From Gammaproteobacteria bacterium (GTDB lineage: Bacteria; Pseudomonadota; Gammaproteobacteria; Steroidobacterales; Steroidobacteraceae), in contig JANYLH010000062.1 of the NCBI GenBank assembly GCA_025357915.1, positions 1 to 55,435 of the forward strand: DNA of 55,435 nt. The letters are read 5' to 3'. A program made the translations under genes and the position numbers. Shown here in pieces: positions 36,896 to 45,097 of the stretch. The notes below the pieces were generated by a model. It saw only the letters and a list, made by a program, of their open reading frames with translations, was not told the origin of the DNA and did not search any database. Each line of letters begins with the position of its first letter. The first letter of the stretch is position 1.

Positions 36896-37854
36896 GGGGT
36901 TGCGTGAACGCTCGGCGGCGCCACGTTAGCGGCGCTATGTGACAGATCAGTGACGGCCCTGGAGCGCAGCGCCACGCGTGCCGCGGCCAGGTCCCAGGCG
37001 GCACTGCCCACTGTCTTGAAGAGCACGGCACCGCTCGGGGGGCCATTCCCTGAAAGCGCCTGCGACAGTGGCTCCACCTGGGCCCACTCGACCCCCGCAC
37101 GGATCAGGTCACCGGCTTCCTCACGCGCGTTGACCATATCGTCCACGTACAGCGCGCTGCCGCGCACCGTGGCAGCGGCGACCTCGGCGGCGCCGGGCGT
37201 GAATGCGCCCACGGCGACGACCAGGCGGCCGCCGCGCGCGGCTACTGTGTAGACCGGCTCCGCGCTGGTGGTGCAGGTGATGATCACATCGGCGTCATCC
37301 GCCGCGGGCTGCGCTCCCGCCGGCGCCAGCAGGGCGTGTTGCTGCGCGTGCGCCTCATGGAATCGGGCGCTGGCGGCCCGCGTGCGGCCGACCACCTGCA
37401 CCCGCGCGCCGGGGAACAGGGCGCTGATTGCCTGAAGGTGATGGAGCGACTGGGTTCCGGTGCCATAGATACGCAGGCTCACGGGCGGATGCGGGAGCAA
37501 GGTCAGGATGCCGAGCATGGACAGGGCCGCCGTACGCCGGCCCGTCACCGTCGCACCGTCGAGTGTCACCAGCAGCTCACCGCTGTGCGAATTGAGCACG
37601 GTAACCTGCCCCTGGATGGTCGGCAGGCCGCGCTGCGGGTTGCGCGGCACGACCGTCACCAGCTTGTGAACGGCGACGTCCGCACCCACCGCGACCATTG
37701 ACAGCAGCGTGCCGCCCGCGCCCATGGCCATCACCTGGCGCTGCGGGCAGGCGATCCGCCCGGCGGCGACCTCGAGCGCGGCAGCCCTCAGTGCCGCGAC
37801 CAGATCCGGATAGGGCAGGAGCGTCGCGGTGTCCTGCGCGCTGAGCATGGTCAT
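36892..37854 (-). CDS. ornithine cyclodeaminase / mu-crystallin family protein
   Basis: NAD(P)-dependent family whose members act as ornithine cyclodeaminase, alanine dehydrogenase or pyrroline/piperideine-2-carboxylate reductase. The 320 residues include AVHKLVTVVPRNPQRGLPTI (substrate-site Lys region), VTGRRTAALSMLG, and a Rossmann part with IYGTGTQSLHHLQAISAL and VVGRTRAASARFHE. The glycine motif is GTGTQ rather than the common GxGxQA. Substrate not assignable. Overlaps tsaB upstream and phoB downstream by 4 nt each. Confidence 0.85.
   Translation of the reverse strand: MTMLSAQDTATLLPYPDLVAALRAAALEVAAGRIACPQRQVMAMGAGGTLLSMVAVGADVAVHKLVTVVPRNPQRGLPTIQGQVTVLNSHSGELLVTLDGATVTGRRTAALSMLGILTLLPHPPVSLRIYGTGTQSLHHLQAISALFPGARVQVVGRTRAASARFHEAHAQQHALLAPAGAQPAADDADVIITCTTSAEPVYTVAARGGRLVVAVGAFTPGAAEVAAATVRGSALYVDDMVNAREEAGDLIRAGVEWAQVEPLSQALSGNGPPSGAVLFKTVGSAAWDLAAARVALRSRAVTDLSHSAANVAPPSVHATP
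36923..36956 (-). promoter_or_regulatory. Pho box and promoter of phoB, inside the upstream coding region
   Basis: Minus strand: CCGTCAC-TGAT-CTGTCAC (36939-36956), a 7-4-7 PhoB box matching 6/7 and 7/7. Ten nt later comes a weak -10, TAACGT (36923-36928). The box and -10 are encoded within the last codons of the cyclodeaminase-family gene. The stretch CTGTCACATAGCGCC is identical to that at the porin promoter. It implies autoregulation of phoBR. Confidence 0.75.
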
Positions 37855-38549
37855 TCCGTGCGCTCTGCGGTGGTGACCGCGACCTTGTTGCGCACGTATA
37901 CAGGTAAGGCCTGCTCGGCGGGCAATGCTGCAGCCAGGCCCTCATGAGCGGCCAGTACGGCGATCTCCTGCGCGCGCGGCCTGGCCTCCGGCAGGAGCGG
38001 CGCCAGCTGCGCGCCCAGCGCAACCAGCGCCGGATAGGCGACAAAACCCGAGCCCACGCCGCCAGCCCGTCCCGCGCCGAGCCAGGCGCGCGCGGCGGCG
38101 ATCATGTCTTCCGGCCGCGCCACGGCTTCCGCCGTCGCGGCGCGGGCATACCCATCGACCGCCACAAACCCAGCCCAGTACACCTCGCCCATCCTGGCAT
38201 CGTGACATACCAGCACCCGATCGGCCGCTCCCGGGCCCGCCATCCCGCGTTGTGCGAGCGCGCGCAGGTCTGACACCGGGATCACGGGAAGCTCCGCGGC
38301 GTAGGCGAGCCCCTGGGTCACGCTCGCGGCAATACGCAGCCCGGTGAAGGCGCCGGGCCCGCAGCCGAAGGCAATGGCGTCGAGTGCGTTGAGCGTGCAG
38401 CCGGCTGCCGCGAGCAGCTCGTCGACCATCGCCAGCACCTGTGCGCCATGCCCGCGCTCGGAGCGCGATTCGCGGCTGAGCATCGCGCCGTCGGTCAGCA
38501 GCGCGACGCTGCACCAGTCGGTGGCGGTATCGAGTGCCAGCAGTTTCAT
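37851..38549 (-). CDS. tsaB: tRNA threonylcarbamoyladenosine biosynthesis protein TsaB
   Basis: Non-catalytic partner of TsaD in making t6A37 of tRNAs. It has 232 residues (E. coli 231). It starts MKLLALDTATDWCSVALL and has the ASKHA-fold motifs FGCGPGAFTGLRIAASVTQG and VIPVSDLRALAQ. The ATG at 38549 overlaps the yoaA stop by 4 nt; upstream residues in this frame overprint yoaA. The yoaA-tsaB pairing also occurs in E. coli. Confidence 0.96.
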   Translation of the reverse strand: MKLLALDTATDWCSVALLTDGAMLSRESRSERGHGAQVLAMVDELLAAAGCTLNALDAIAFGCGPGAFTGLRIAASVTQGLAYAAELPVIPVSDLRALAQRGMAGPGAADRVLVCHDARMGEVYWAGFVAVDGYARAATAEAVARPEDMIAAARAWLGAGRAGGVGSGFVAYPALVALGAQLAPLLPEARPRAQEIAVLAAHEGLAAALPAEQALPVYVRNKVAVTTAERTE

Positions 38550-40486
38550 GCCGGCACCAGCTCGCGCGCGCTCCGGCGCAGCATCGCGATGGCCTCCTCG
38601 GGCTCGCGTGTCGGGCGCATGGGCGGCAGGCTCGCCAGGAGCGAGCGGCCGTAGCCGCGGGTCAGCAGCCGTGGATCGCAGAGCATGACCACGCCGCGAT
38701 CTTCTTCGCTGCGGATCAGCCGCCCCACTCCCTGCTTCAGCGCCAATGCGGCTTCGGGCAGCTGGTAGTCGCGAAAGGCATTGACGCCCTGCGACTGGAG
38801 GTACTGGGCACGCGCGCGCACCTGCGGATCGTCCGGCGAGGCAAAGGGCAGCTTGTCGATGACGACCAGCCGCAATGCGACGCCCTGCACGTCGACACCC
38901 TCCCAGAAGCTCGCCGTGCCGAGCAGCACGGCGCGCCCCGAATCGCGGAAGCGCCGCAGCAGCAGCTCGCGCGGCGCATCGTTCTGCACCAGCAGGGGCC
39001 ATGCGGCGGGCCAGTCGCGCGTACGCAGCTCGCGGGCCGCAATGCGCAGCGCACGGTGGCTCGTAAACAGCAGGAAGGCGCCGCCGTCGCTGGCCTCGAG
39101 GAGCGGGCGCGCCGCCTCCAGTACCGCTTCGGTATAGCCCGGCGCCCCCGGATCGGGCAGACCCGCGGGCAGATAGAGCACCGCCTGGCGCTCATAGTCG
39201 AACGGGCTTTCGAGGCACAGCGTCGCGGCGTCGGCGAGACCCAGCCGCGTGGAGAAGTGCTGGAAATTTCCTGCGAGCGCCAGCGTTGCGGAGGTGAAAA
39301 TCCACGCGCTCGGATGCTGGTCGATAAGGCCGCGGAAGCGGGTGGAAATATCGTAGGGCAGGACACTGAGCGCGAAGCCGCGCGCCGTGACCGCGACGCT
39401 CCGTGCGCCGCCGGCTTCAGCCTCACCGGGCTCCGACATCACCTGCGCCAGGTCGGCGGCCAGCGAGCGGGCCCGCGCCGCGCACTGTGCGACTCCGGCC
39501 GAATCGCCCGCCGCCTCGAGCCCGCGCGCCAGCGCCCCGAGCGCGGCCTGGAGCGATTCGCACTCGCCGCGGGCATCCGCCTCGAGCTCTTCCCATGCGA
39601 GGCGCCGCTCCTGCCGGCCCAGTCGCGCGCCGAGCGCACGGAGCGGTGCTTCGACGAGCTTGTGGAGGCGGGCGATTTCGCCCGCGGGCACTTTGACGGC
39701 GAGCAACTCGACGCGCGTGTCAGCCAGGAGCGTGTCGAACTGCCGGCTCGAACAGGAAACGCCGAAGAACTCGGCGGCCAGGTCGGGCAGCTGGTGCGCC
39801 TCGTCGAGTATCAGCGCGTCGACTCCCGGGAGCAGTTCACCGTACCCGTCTTCCTTGAGCGCCAGATCCGCCAGCAGCAGGTGGTGGTTGACCACCACCA
39901 GATCGGCTTCCAGCGCCGCACGACGCGCGGCGAACACGTGGCACCGTGAAAACTCGGCGCAGCGCGCACCGGTGCAGCCCTCGCGCGTGCTGGTGAGCTG
40001 CGCGCGCAACGGATGCGATTCGCCGAGCGCGGCGACTTCCGCCAGATCACCGCTCCGGGTCGTGCTCGCCCAGTCACGCACTGCGACCATGAGCGCGGGC
40101 TCCTCGCCCGCGAACAGCGTTTCCTGCGCGGCCGCGCCCGCCAGCTTCGCCAGGCACAGGTAATTGGCGCGGCCCTTGAGGAGCGCGGTGGTCAGGGGGC
40201 GGCCCAGCGCGCCGGCCAGCAGTGGGATGTCGCGGGTATAGAGCTGGTCCTGGAGCGTGCGGGTGCCCGTCGAAATGAGCACCCGGAGCCCCGAGGTCAG
40301 CGCCGGCACGAGGTAGGCAAAGGTCTTGCCGGTGCCGGTGCCCGCCTCCACAAGCAGGCACTCGCGCTGCTCGAAGGCCTGCGCGATGCGCTCGGCCATG
40401 CGACGCTGCGAAGGGCGCGAAACGAAGCCCTCGAACGCACGCGCAAGCGCACCACCGGGCCGGAACACGTCATCCAGTGCCGTCAT
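38546..40486 (-). CDS. yoaA: DinG-family ATP-dependent DNA helicase YoaA
   Basis: XPD-like iron-sulfur superfamily 2 helicase, 646 residues (YoaA about 636). Walker A is EAGTGTGKT (Lys54) and Walker B ILDEAHQLPD. The four Fe-S cysteines are in YLCLAKL and the CTGARCAEFSRC cluster. Motif VI is LKQGVGRLIRSEEDRGV. In E. coli YoaA works with the polymerase chi subunit in repair of replication damage; that role is inferred here from family and from tsaB synteny. The ATG at 40486 is chosen over a TTG eight codons earlier. Confidence 0.94.
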   Translation of the reverse strand: MTALDDVFRPGGALARAFEGFVSRPSQRRMAERIAQAFEQRECLLVEAGTGTGKTFAYLVPALTSGLRVLISTGTRTLQDQLYTRDIPLLAGALGRPLTTALLKGRANYLCLAKLAGAAAQETLFAGEEPALMVAVRDWASTTRSGDLAEVAALGESHPLRAQLTSTREGCTGARCAEFSRCHVFAARRAALEADLVVVNHHLLLADLALKEDGYGELLPGVDALILDEAHQLPDLAAEFFGVSCSSRQFDTLLADTRVELLAVKVPAGEIARLHKLVEAPLRALGARLGRQERRLAWEELEADARGECESLQAALGALARGLEAAGDSAGVAQCAARARSLAADLAQVMSEPGEAEAGGARSVAVTARGFALSVLPYDISTRFRGLIDQHPSAWIFTSATLALAGNFQHFSTRLGLADAATLCLESPFDYERQAVLYLPAGLPDPGAPGYTEAVLEAARPLLEASDGGAFLLFTSHRALRIAARELRTRDWPAAWPLLVQNDAPRELLLRRFRDSGRAVLLGTASFWEGVDVQGVALRLVVIDKLPFASPDDPQVRARAQYLQSQGVNAFRDYQLPEAALALKQGVGRLIRSEEDRGVVMLCDPRLLTRGYGRSLLASLPPMRPTREPEEAIAMLRRSARELVPA

Positions 40487-40505
40487 CTCAGGCCTGCAAC
40501 AAGCT

Positions 40506-40519
40506 TGCAATCGATTGCA
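40506..40519. promoter_or_regulatory. perfect 14-bp palindrome between yoaA and pckG
   Basis: TGCAATCGATTGCA is fully self-complementary and lies in the 90-nt divergent space, 20 nt before yoaA and 57 nt before pckG. A possible TATACT -10 for pckG lies downstream (40554-40559). Could be a dimeric regulator's operator; no regulator identified. Confidence 0.4.
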
Positions 40520-40576
40520 TCAATTTCACGTCGAACCGCCCGGATATACTCGCGCGCACTCCTTCAAGGATACGAC

Positions 40577-42352
40577 ATGGCGAGCGCGCCCCATACCCTC
40601 GCAACACTCCCGGATATCTCCAGAAACGTCGCCGACTGGGTCGGCGAGGTCGCCGCCCTCACCCAGCCCGGGCATATTCACTGGTGCGAGGGCTCGGCCG
40701 CCGAGGCGGCGCGGCTGCGCGCCGAACTGACGACCAGTGGCGCGTTGCTGCCGCTCAATCCGGACACGTTTCCGCGCTGCTATCTCTACCGCTCCGACCC
40801 CGCGGATGTCGCGCGCGTCGAGCACCTGACCTTCGTCTGCACGCGCTCCAGGGAGGATGCGGGCCCGAACAACAACTGGCTGGCGCCGGCCGACGCCCGC
40901 GCGCGCATGCGCGAACTCTTCAAGGGCTGCATGCGCGGCCGCACGCTCTACGTGGTGCCCTACTGCATGGGGCCGCTCGACTCGCCCTACGCCCGGTGCG
41001 GTGTCGAGATCACCGACAGCGCGTACGTCGTACTCAACATGGGCCTGATGACGCGCATGGGCCGCGCGGCGCTCGAGCGCATCGCCGTCGATGGCAATTT
41101 CGTGCGCGGCCTCCATTCGACGGGCGAACTCGATCCGACCCGCCGCTTCATCATGCACTACCCGGAGGAGCTGGCGATCGAGAGCTTCGGTTCGGGCTAC
41201 GGCGGCAACGCGCTGCTGGGCAAGAAGTGCCACGCACTGCGCATCGCCAGCTACCAGGCACGCACCGAGGGGTGGCTCGCCGAGCACATGCTGATCGTGG
41301 GGCTGCAGAACCCGGCGGGCGAAACGCACTACGTCGCGGCGGCGTTCCCCTCCGCCTGCGGCAAGACCAACCTGGCGATGCTGATCCCGCCCGAATCACT
41401 CCCAGGCTGGAAAGTGTTCACGGTCGGTGACGATATCGCCTGGCTGCACCCGGGAAAAGACGGCCGGCTGTGGGCTATCAACCCGGAAGCCGGCTACTTC
41501 GGCGTCGTTCCAGGAACCAACCGGGCGACCAACAAGAACGCCTTCGACATGATCAGCCACGACACGCTCTTCACCAACGTTGCGCTCACGGCCGACATGG
41601 AACCCTGGTGGGAAGGCCGCAAGAAGCACGTGCCAGTGATCGACTGGCGTGGCCGGCCGTATGTCAGCGCCAACGGCCCGGCCGCGCATCCCAATTCGCG
41701 TTTCACGGTGGCCGCCACGCAAAACCCGAGTTACAGCAAGGCAGCCGAAGATCCGCAAGGCGTGCCGATCTCGGCGCTCATTTTCGGCGGCCGCCGGCGC
41801 GAACTCGCGCCGCTGGTATACGAGGCGCGCAGCTGGCAGCACGGGGTACTGGTGGGCGCTTCGGTCGCTTCGGAAACCACGGCCGCGGCCACCGGCGAAG
41901 TCGGCGTCGTGCGGCGTGACCCGATGGCCATGAAGCCGTTTGCCGGCTACGACTTCGGCGATTACTTCGCGCACTGGCTGGAAGTGGGCGCGCGCCTGCC
42001 GCGTGCGCCGCGCATCTTTCACGTCAACTGGTTCCGCCAGGATGCCGCGGGGAAATTTCTCTGGCCGGGGTTCGGCGAGAACCTGCGGGTTCTGCAGTGG
42101 ATGCTCGAGCGCTGCGCCGGCCGCGGCGGTGCGCAGGACGGCGCGATCGGCTTGCTGCCACGGCCACAGGACCTGGATACCACGGGGCTGAGTATCGATC
42201 CGGCCGTGCTCGCAGACCTGACTTCCGTTCCAGCGAGCGCGCTGCGGCGCGAGTTGGCCGACATCCGCGCATACCTGCATGGGTTCGGCGCGCGCACCCC
42301 GACGGCACTGTATGCCGAGCTCGACGAAATCGAGCGGCGCCTGGGCAGTTGA
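40577..42352 (+). CDS. pckG: phosphoenolpyruvate carboxykinase (GTP)
   Basis: Converts oxaloacetate to PEP with GTP, the entry to gluconeogenesis. It has 591 residues, as expected for the GTP-dependent class and unlike the ATP-dependent PckA. The P-loop with the reactive Cys reads AAFPSACGKTNLAML. VFTVGDDIAWLHPGKDGRL carries metal ligands, and GFFGVVPGTN-type sequence follows as YFGVVPGTNRATNKNAF. An AAGGA 6 nt before the ATG at 40577 fixes the start; sequence upstream in this frame overprints yoaA. Confidence 0.97.
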   Translation: MASAPHTLATLPDISRNVADWVGEVAALTQPGHIHWCEGSAAEAARLRAELTTSGALLPLNPDTFPRCYLYRSDPADVARVEHLTFVCTRSREDAGPNNNWLAPADARARMRELFKGCMRGRTLYVVPYCMGPLDSPYARCGVEITDSAYVVLNMGLMTRMGRAALERIAVDGNFVRGLHSTGELDPTRRFIMHYPEELAIESFGSGYGGNALLGKKCHALRIASYQARTEGWLAEHMLIVGLQNPAGETHYVAAAFPSACGKTNLAMLIPPESLPGWKVFTVGDDIAWLHPGKDGRLWAINPEAGYFGVVPGTNRATNKNAFDMISHDTLFTNVALTADMEPWWEGRKKHVPVIDWRGRPYVSANGPAAHPNSRFTVAATQNPSYSKAAEDPQGVPISALIFGGRRRELAPLVYEARSWQHGVLVGASVASETTAAATGEVGVVRRDPMAMKPFAGYDFGDYFAHWLEVGARLPRAPRIFHVNWFRQDAAGKFLWPGFGENLRVLQWMLERCAGRGGAQDGAIGLLPRPQDLDTTGLSIDPAVLADLTSVPASALRRELADIRAYLHGFGARTPTALYAELDEIERRLGS

Positions 42353-42382
42353 GTTCGCAACTCGCCGGCAGCCGCCGGCGCA

Positions 42383-43288
42383 CTAGGCTTCTTCGCAGAC
42401 GAAGCGCAGCGTCTGCGGCGATTCGACGTCGGGAGTCTTGCCCAGGCCGATCATCCCCTCGCCCTTGATCGGAATGGTGTCGCGCCTGACGAAGGCTTCT
42501 TCCTGGCCCGCGATCTGCACGAAGGTGCCGTTGGTGCTCTGGTCGGTGAGCATGAATCGGTTGCGGTTGAATTCGATCTTCGCGTGGAGGCGGGAAATCA
42601 GGTTGCCGCGCACGATGACATCGCTCTCATCGGCCCGACCGATGACCACCTGCGGATGCAACTGGTCGATGACGACCTCACGGTCGGCCACACTGAGGCG
42701 CAGGCGCAGCGTGCGGCGCTGGTCGCGCGCGGTGAGCGCGATCGCCGGCAACATGCTGGTCACGTCCTCGGTCTGCCAGAGCACTTCATAGAGCGCCACT
42801 TCCGTGCCCTGGCCGCGGATCGTGGCGACGTCGATCTGGCGCACCGAGGCGCGCCACTCGGGCGAGAGGCGCTCTACGGTCGCCGAGGTGGTGATGATCT
42901 GTCCCGCCTTGGCCTGGCTGGTCATGCGGTTGGCGGTATGCACGCTGGCGCCAAACACGTCGCGCGCCTCCAGCACTACCGGGCCGAAGTGACAGCCGAT
43001 GCGGATCGCCACCGGCTGGCCGTCCATCTTCAGTTCGGCGTGAGCGGTGATCTGCTTCTGCATCTGGCCCGCGGCATTGAGCGCATCGTCCGCCACGGGA
43101 AAGGTGGCCATGACCTCGTCGCCAATGGTCTTGATCACCGTGCCATGGTGCTGCTCGGTCGCGGTGCGCATGACGTCGATGCAGATTGCCACCATCGCGC
43201 GCGCGCGCTGGTCGCCCAGGGTCTCGAACAACCGGGTCGAGCCAACCACGTCGGCGAACAAAATGGCGAGCTCGATATCCTTGGCCAT
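42383..43288 (-). CDS. class III adenylate/guanylate cyclase domain fused to an FHA domain
   Basis: A cytosolic protein of 301 residues. The N-terminal cyclase domain (about 5-175) has LAILFADVVGSTRLFE with metal ligand Asp13 and KTIGDEVMATFP with Asp57. The usual transition-state pair V-N-x-A-A-R reads V-H-T-A-N-R, so the Asn is His117 while Arg121 is kept. The C-terminal FHA domain (about 200-300) has VVIGRADESD, ISRLHAKIEF and STNGTFV, so phosphothreonine binding looks intact. Likely a signalling protein joining cyclic-nucleotide chemistry and Ser/Thr phosphorylation; activity is uncertain given the substitution. Confidence 0.85.
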   Translation of the reverse strand: MAKDIELAILFADVVGSTRLFETLGDQRARAMVAICIDVMRTATEQHHGTVIKTIGDEVMATFPVADDALNAAGQMQKQITAHAELKMDGQPVAIRIGCHFGPVVLEARDVFGASVHTANRMTSQAKAGQIITTSATVERLSPEWRASVRQIDVATIRGQGTEVALYEVLWQTEDVTSMLPAIALTARDQRRTLRLRLSVADREVVIDQLHPQVVIGRADESDVIVRGNLISRLHAKIEFNRNRFMLTDQSTNGTFVQIAGQEEAFVRRDTIPIKGEGMIGLGKTPDVESPQTLRFVCEEA

Positions 43289-43390
43289 GTTTCCCGTTAT
43301 TGACGCCGGCGGCCACCTGGCCTGGCGAGTTCACATAAGCTGGCGGCAGCCCGGCGGCGATTATACGCGAGCGAAGGCTCCTGACCATGC

Positions 43391-43411
43391 CATGGGCGCG
43401 ATAAGCCCATG
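43391..43411 (-). terminator. possible stem-loop after dusA
   Basis: CATGGGC and GCCCATG form a 7-bp stem around GCGATAA, 2 nt past the dusA stop. No T-run follows on the minus strand, so termination would be weak or Rho-dependent. Confidence 0.3.
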
Positions 43412-43412
43412 A

Positions 43413-44477
43413 TCAGTACAGGAAAAAATCCGCTGCCGCCTCGGGCCTGCGCGCGCCCTCGGCAAGCCGCTGGCGATAGGCGCGCGCACCGCTCTGGCCC
43501 GCGTACAGTCCAAACATGTGGCGCGTGATCGCCGCGAGCGGCTCGCCGGCCGCTCGTTCACCAACCGCGTAGCGCGCCATGCGCGCGAGCAATTCAGGCT
43601 CCGTGGGGCGCTGCCAGCCGTCGGCAAAGACGCGCTGGTGCAGTTCGGTGATCACGTACGGCCGGTGATAGGCCTCGCGGCCCAGCATCACGCCGTGGCA
43701 CCACTGCAGGGCGTCGAACGCCTGCGCCGCGGTGCGCAGACCCCCGTTGAGCACGAATTGCAGCTGCGGGAACTGCCCGGCCAGGCGCCGCACCACCGCG
43801 GGGCGGAGCGGCGGCACTTCCCGGTTTTCCTTCGGCGACAGGCCGCCGAGCACGGCCTGGCGCGCGTGCACGATGAACACTTCGCAACCCGCAGCGCTCA
43901 CGTTCGAGGTGAACGCCACCAGCTGCTCGAAGTCCCGCTCGTCGTAGATACCGAGGCGCGAGCGCACCGGCCCGCCGTTGCCGCCGCCGAGGATGCCGAT
44001 ACGCATCTTCACCGTGACCGGAATCGCCACGGCAGCGCGCATGGCCGCGACGCAATCGGCCACGCGTGCAGGCTCCGCCATCAGGCAGGCGCCGAAAGCA
44101 CCCGAGTGCACCCGCTCGCTCGGGCAGCCGCAGTTCAGGTTGATTTCGACGTAACCGGCCTGTTCGCCGAGGCGCGCCGCGGCCGCCAGGCGCTCGGGCG
44201 CGCTGCCGCCCACCTGCAGCGCGACCGGATGTTCCTCGGGCGAATGGCGCAGCAACCGCGCGGCATCGCCGCGCAACAGCGCCTCGGCCGTGATCATCTC
44301 GGTATATAGCAACGTCCGCGGCGAAAAGCCGCGCAGGAAATACCGGCAATGCCGGTCGGTCCAATCCATCATCGGCGCGACGCACAGAGTGCGATCGGGA
44401 GCGGCGGCGCGCGGCGCAACCGGCACGCCGGCGGGTGCTGTCTCGTGCACTGTACTTGTCTTCCCAACTGTCAACAT
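43413..44477 (-). CDS. dusA: tRNA-dihydrouridine(20/20a) synthase DusA
   Basis: FMN enzyme that reduces uridine 20/20a in the D-loop of tRNAs. It has 354 residues. CVAPMMDWTDRHCRYFLR, LYTEMITAEALL and EINLNCGCPSERVHSGAFGACLM (with the GCP active-site region) are the DusA signature; VNGGL-type FMN phosphate contact reads FVLNGGLRT. The start at 44477 leaves about 30 residues before the barrel, as in the family. Divergent from the glycosylase-family gene. Confidence 0.96.
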   Translation of the reverse strand: MLTVGKTSTVHETAPAGVPVAPRAAAPDRTLCVAPMMDWTDRHCRYFLRGFSPRTLLYTEMITAEALLRGDAARLLRHSPEEHPVALQVGGSAPERLAAAARLGEQAGYVEINLNCGCPSERVHSGAFGACLMAEPARVADCVAAMRAAVAIPVTVKMRIGILGGGNGGPVRSRLGIYDERDFEQLVAFTSNVSAAGCEVFIVHARQAVLGGLSPKENREVPPLRPAVVRRLAGQFPQLQFVLNGGLRTAAQAFDALQWCHGVMLGREAYHRPYVITELHQRVFADGWQRPTEPELLARMARYAVGERAAGEPLAAITRHMFGLYAGQSGARAYRQRLAEGARRPEAAADFFLY

Positions 44478-44497
44478 TCATGAGCTCGCTGCGCAAT

Positions 44498-44514
44498 GCT
44501 GCTAATTTAGCAGC
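44498..44514. promoter_or_regulatory. 17-nt inverted repeat between dusA and the glycosylase gene
   Basis: GCTGCTAA and TTAGCAGC form a perfect 8-bp inverted repeat around a single T, in the 71-nt divergent intergenic space. Its size and place suit a dimeric operator; its regulator is unknown. Confidence 0.4.
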
Positions 44515-44548
44515 TGGCGCTCCGGCCTGCGGACGATCGGGAGAAAGA

Positions 44549-45091
44549 GTGAGCGATCCGAAGCGGCCGCCTGCACCGGGCTACACTGCGCTGTTGAAGG
44601 CAGTGCGCGCCTGCACGCTGTGCCGCAAGCACCTCCCGCTCGGGCCGCGGCCGATCGTGCAGCTGCACCCGCATGCGGCCATCCTGATTGCCGGACAGGC
44701 GCCGGGCCGCAAGGTGCATGAGACGGGCGTGCCCTTCAACGACCCCAGCGGCGATCGTCTGCGCCAGTGGCTGGGGGTTACGCGCGAGGTGTTCTACAAC
44801 CCACGGCAGATTGCGCTGCTGCCGATGGGCTTTTGTTACCCGGGCACCGGCGCGGCGGGCGATCTGCCGCCGCGCCCCGAATGCGCGCCGGCCTGGCGGG
44901 GGCCACTGCTGGCGCAGCTGCGCCGGGTACAGCTCACGCTGGTGAAATCCTGGCGCACGCATTGGCCGGAACTCATTCCCCTGCCTCACCCGAGCCCCAG
45001 GAACAATCGCTGGCTCGGGCAAAACCCCTGGTTCGAACGCGAGCTGCTGCCTGCCGTGCGCGAACGGGTCGCCGCCGTGCTGGCGCAGTAA
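44549..45091 (+). CDS. uracil-DNA glycosylase family protein
   Basis: A protein of 180 residues with the uracil-DNA-glycosylase fold motifs of the small conserved family: AAILIAGQAPGRKVHETGVP near residue 45 (active-site loop), FYNPRQIALLPMGFCYPG, and LPHPSPRNNRWLGQNPWFE near the C-terminus. Two N-terminal cysteines (CTLC) are present, but not the four expected of Fe-S family 4 enzymes. GGGAG 5 nt before GTG 44549 fixes the start. Activity on uracil is not established for this subgroup. Confidence 0.85.
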   Translation: MSDPKRPPAPGYTALLKAVRACTLCRKHLPLGPRPIVQLHPHAAILIAGQAPGRKVHETGVPFNDPSGDRLRQWLGVTREVFYNPRQIALLPMGFCYPGTGAAGDLPPRPECAPAWRGPLLAQLRRVQLTLVKSWRTHWPELIPLPHPSPRNNRWLGQNPWFERELLPAVRERVAAVLAQ

Positions 45092-45097
45092 CGGTGG

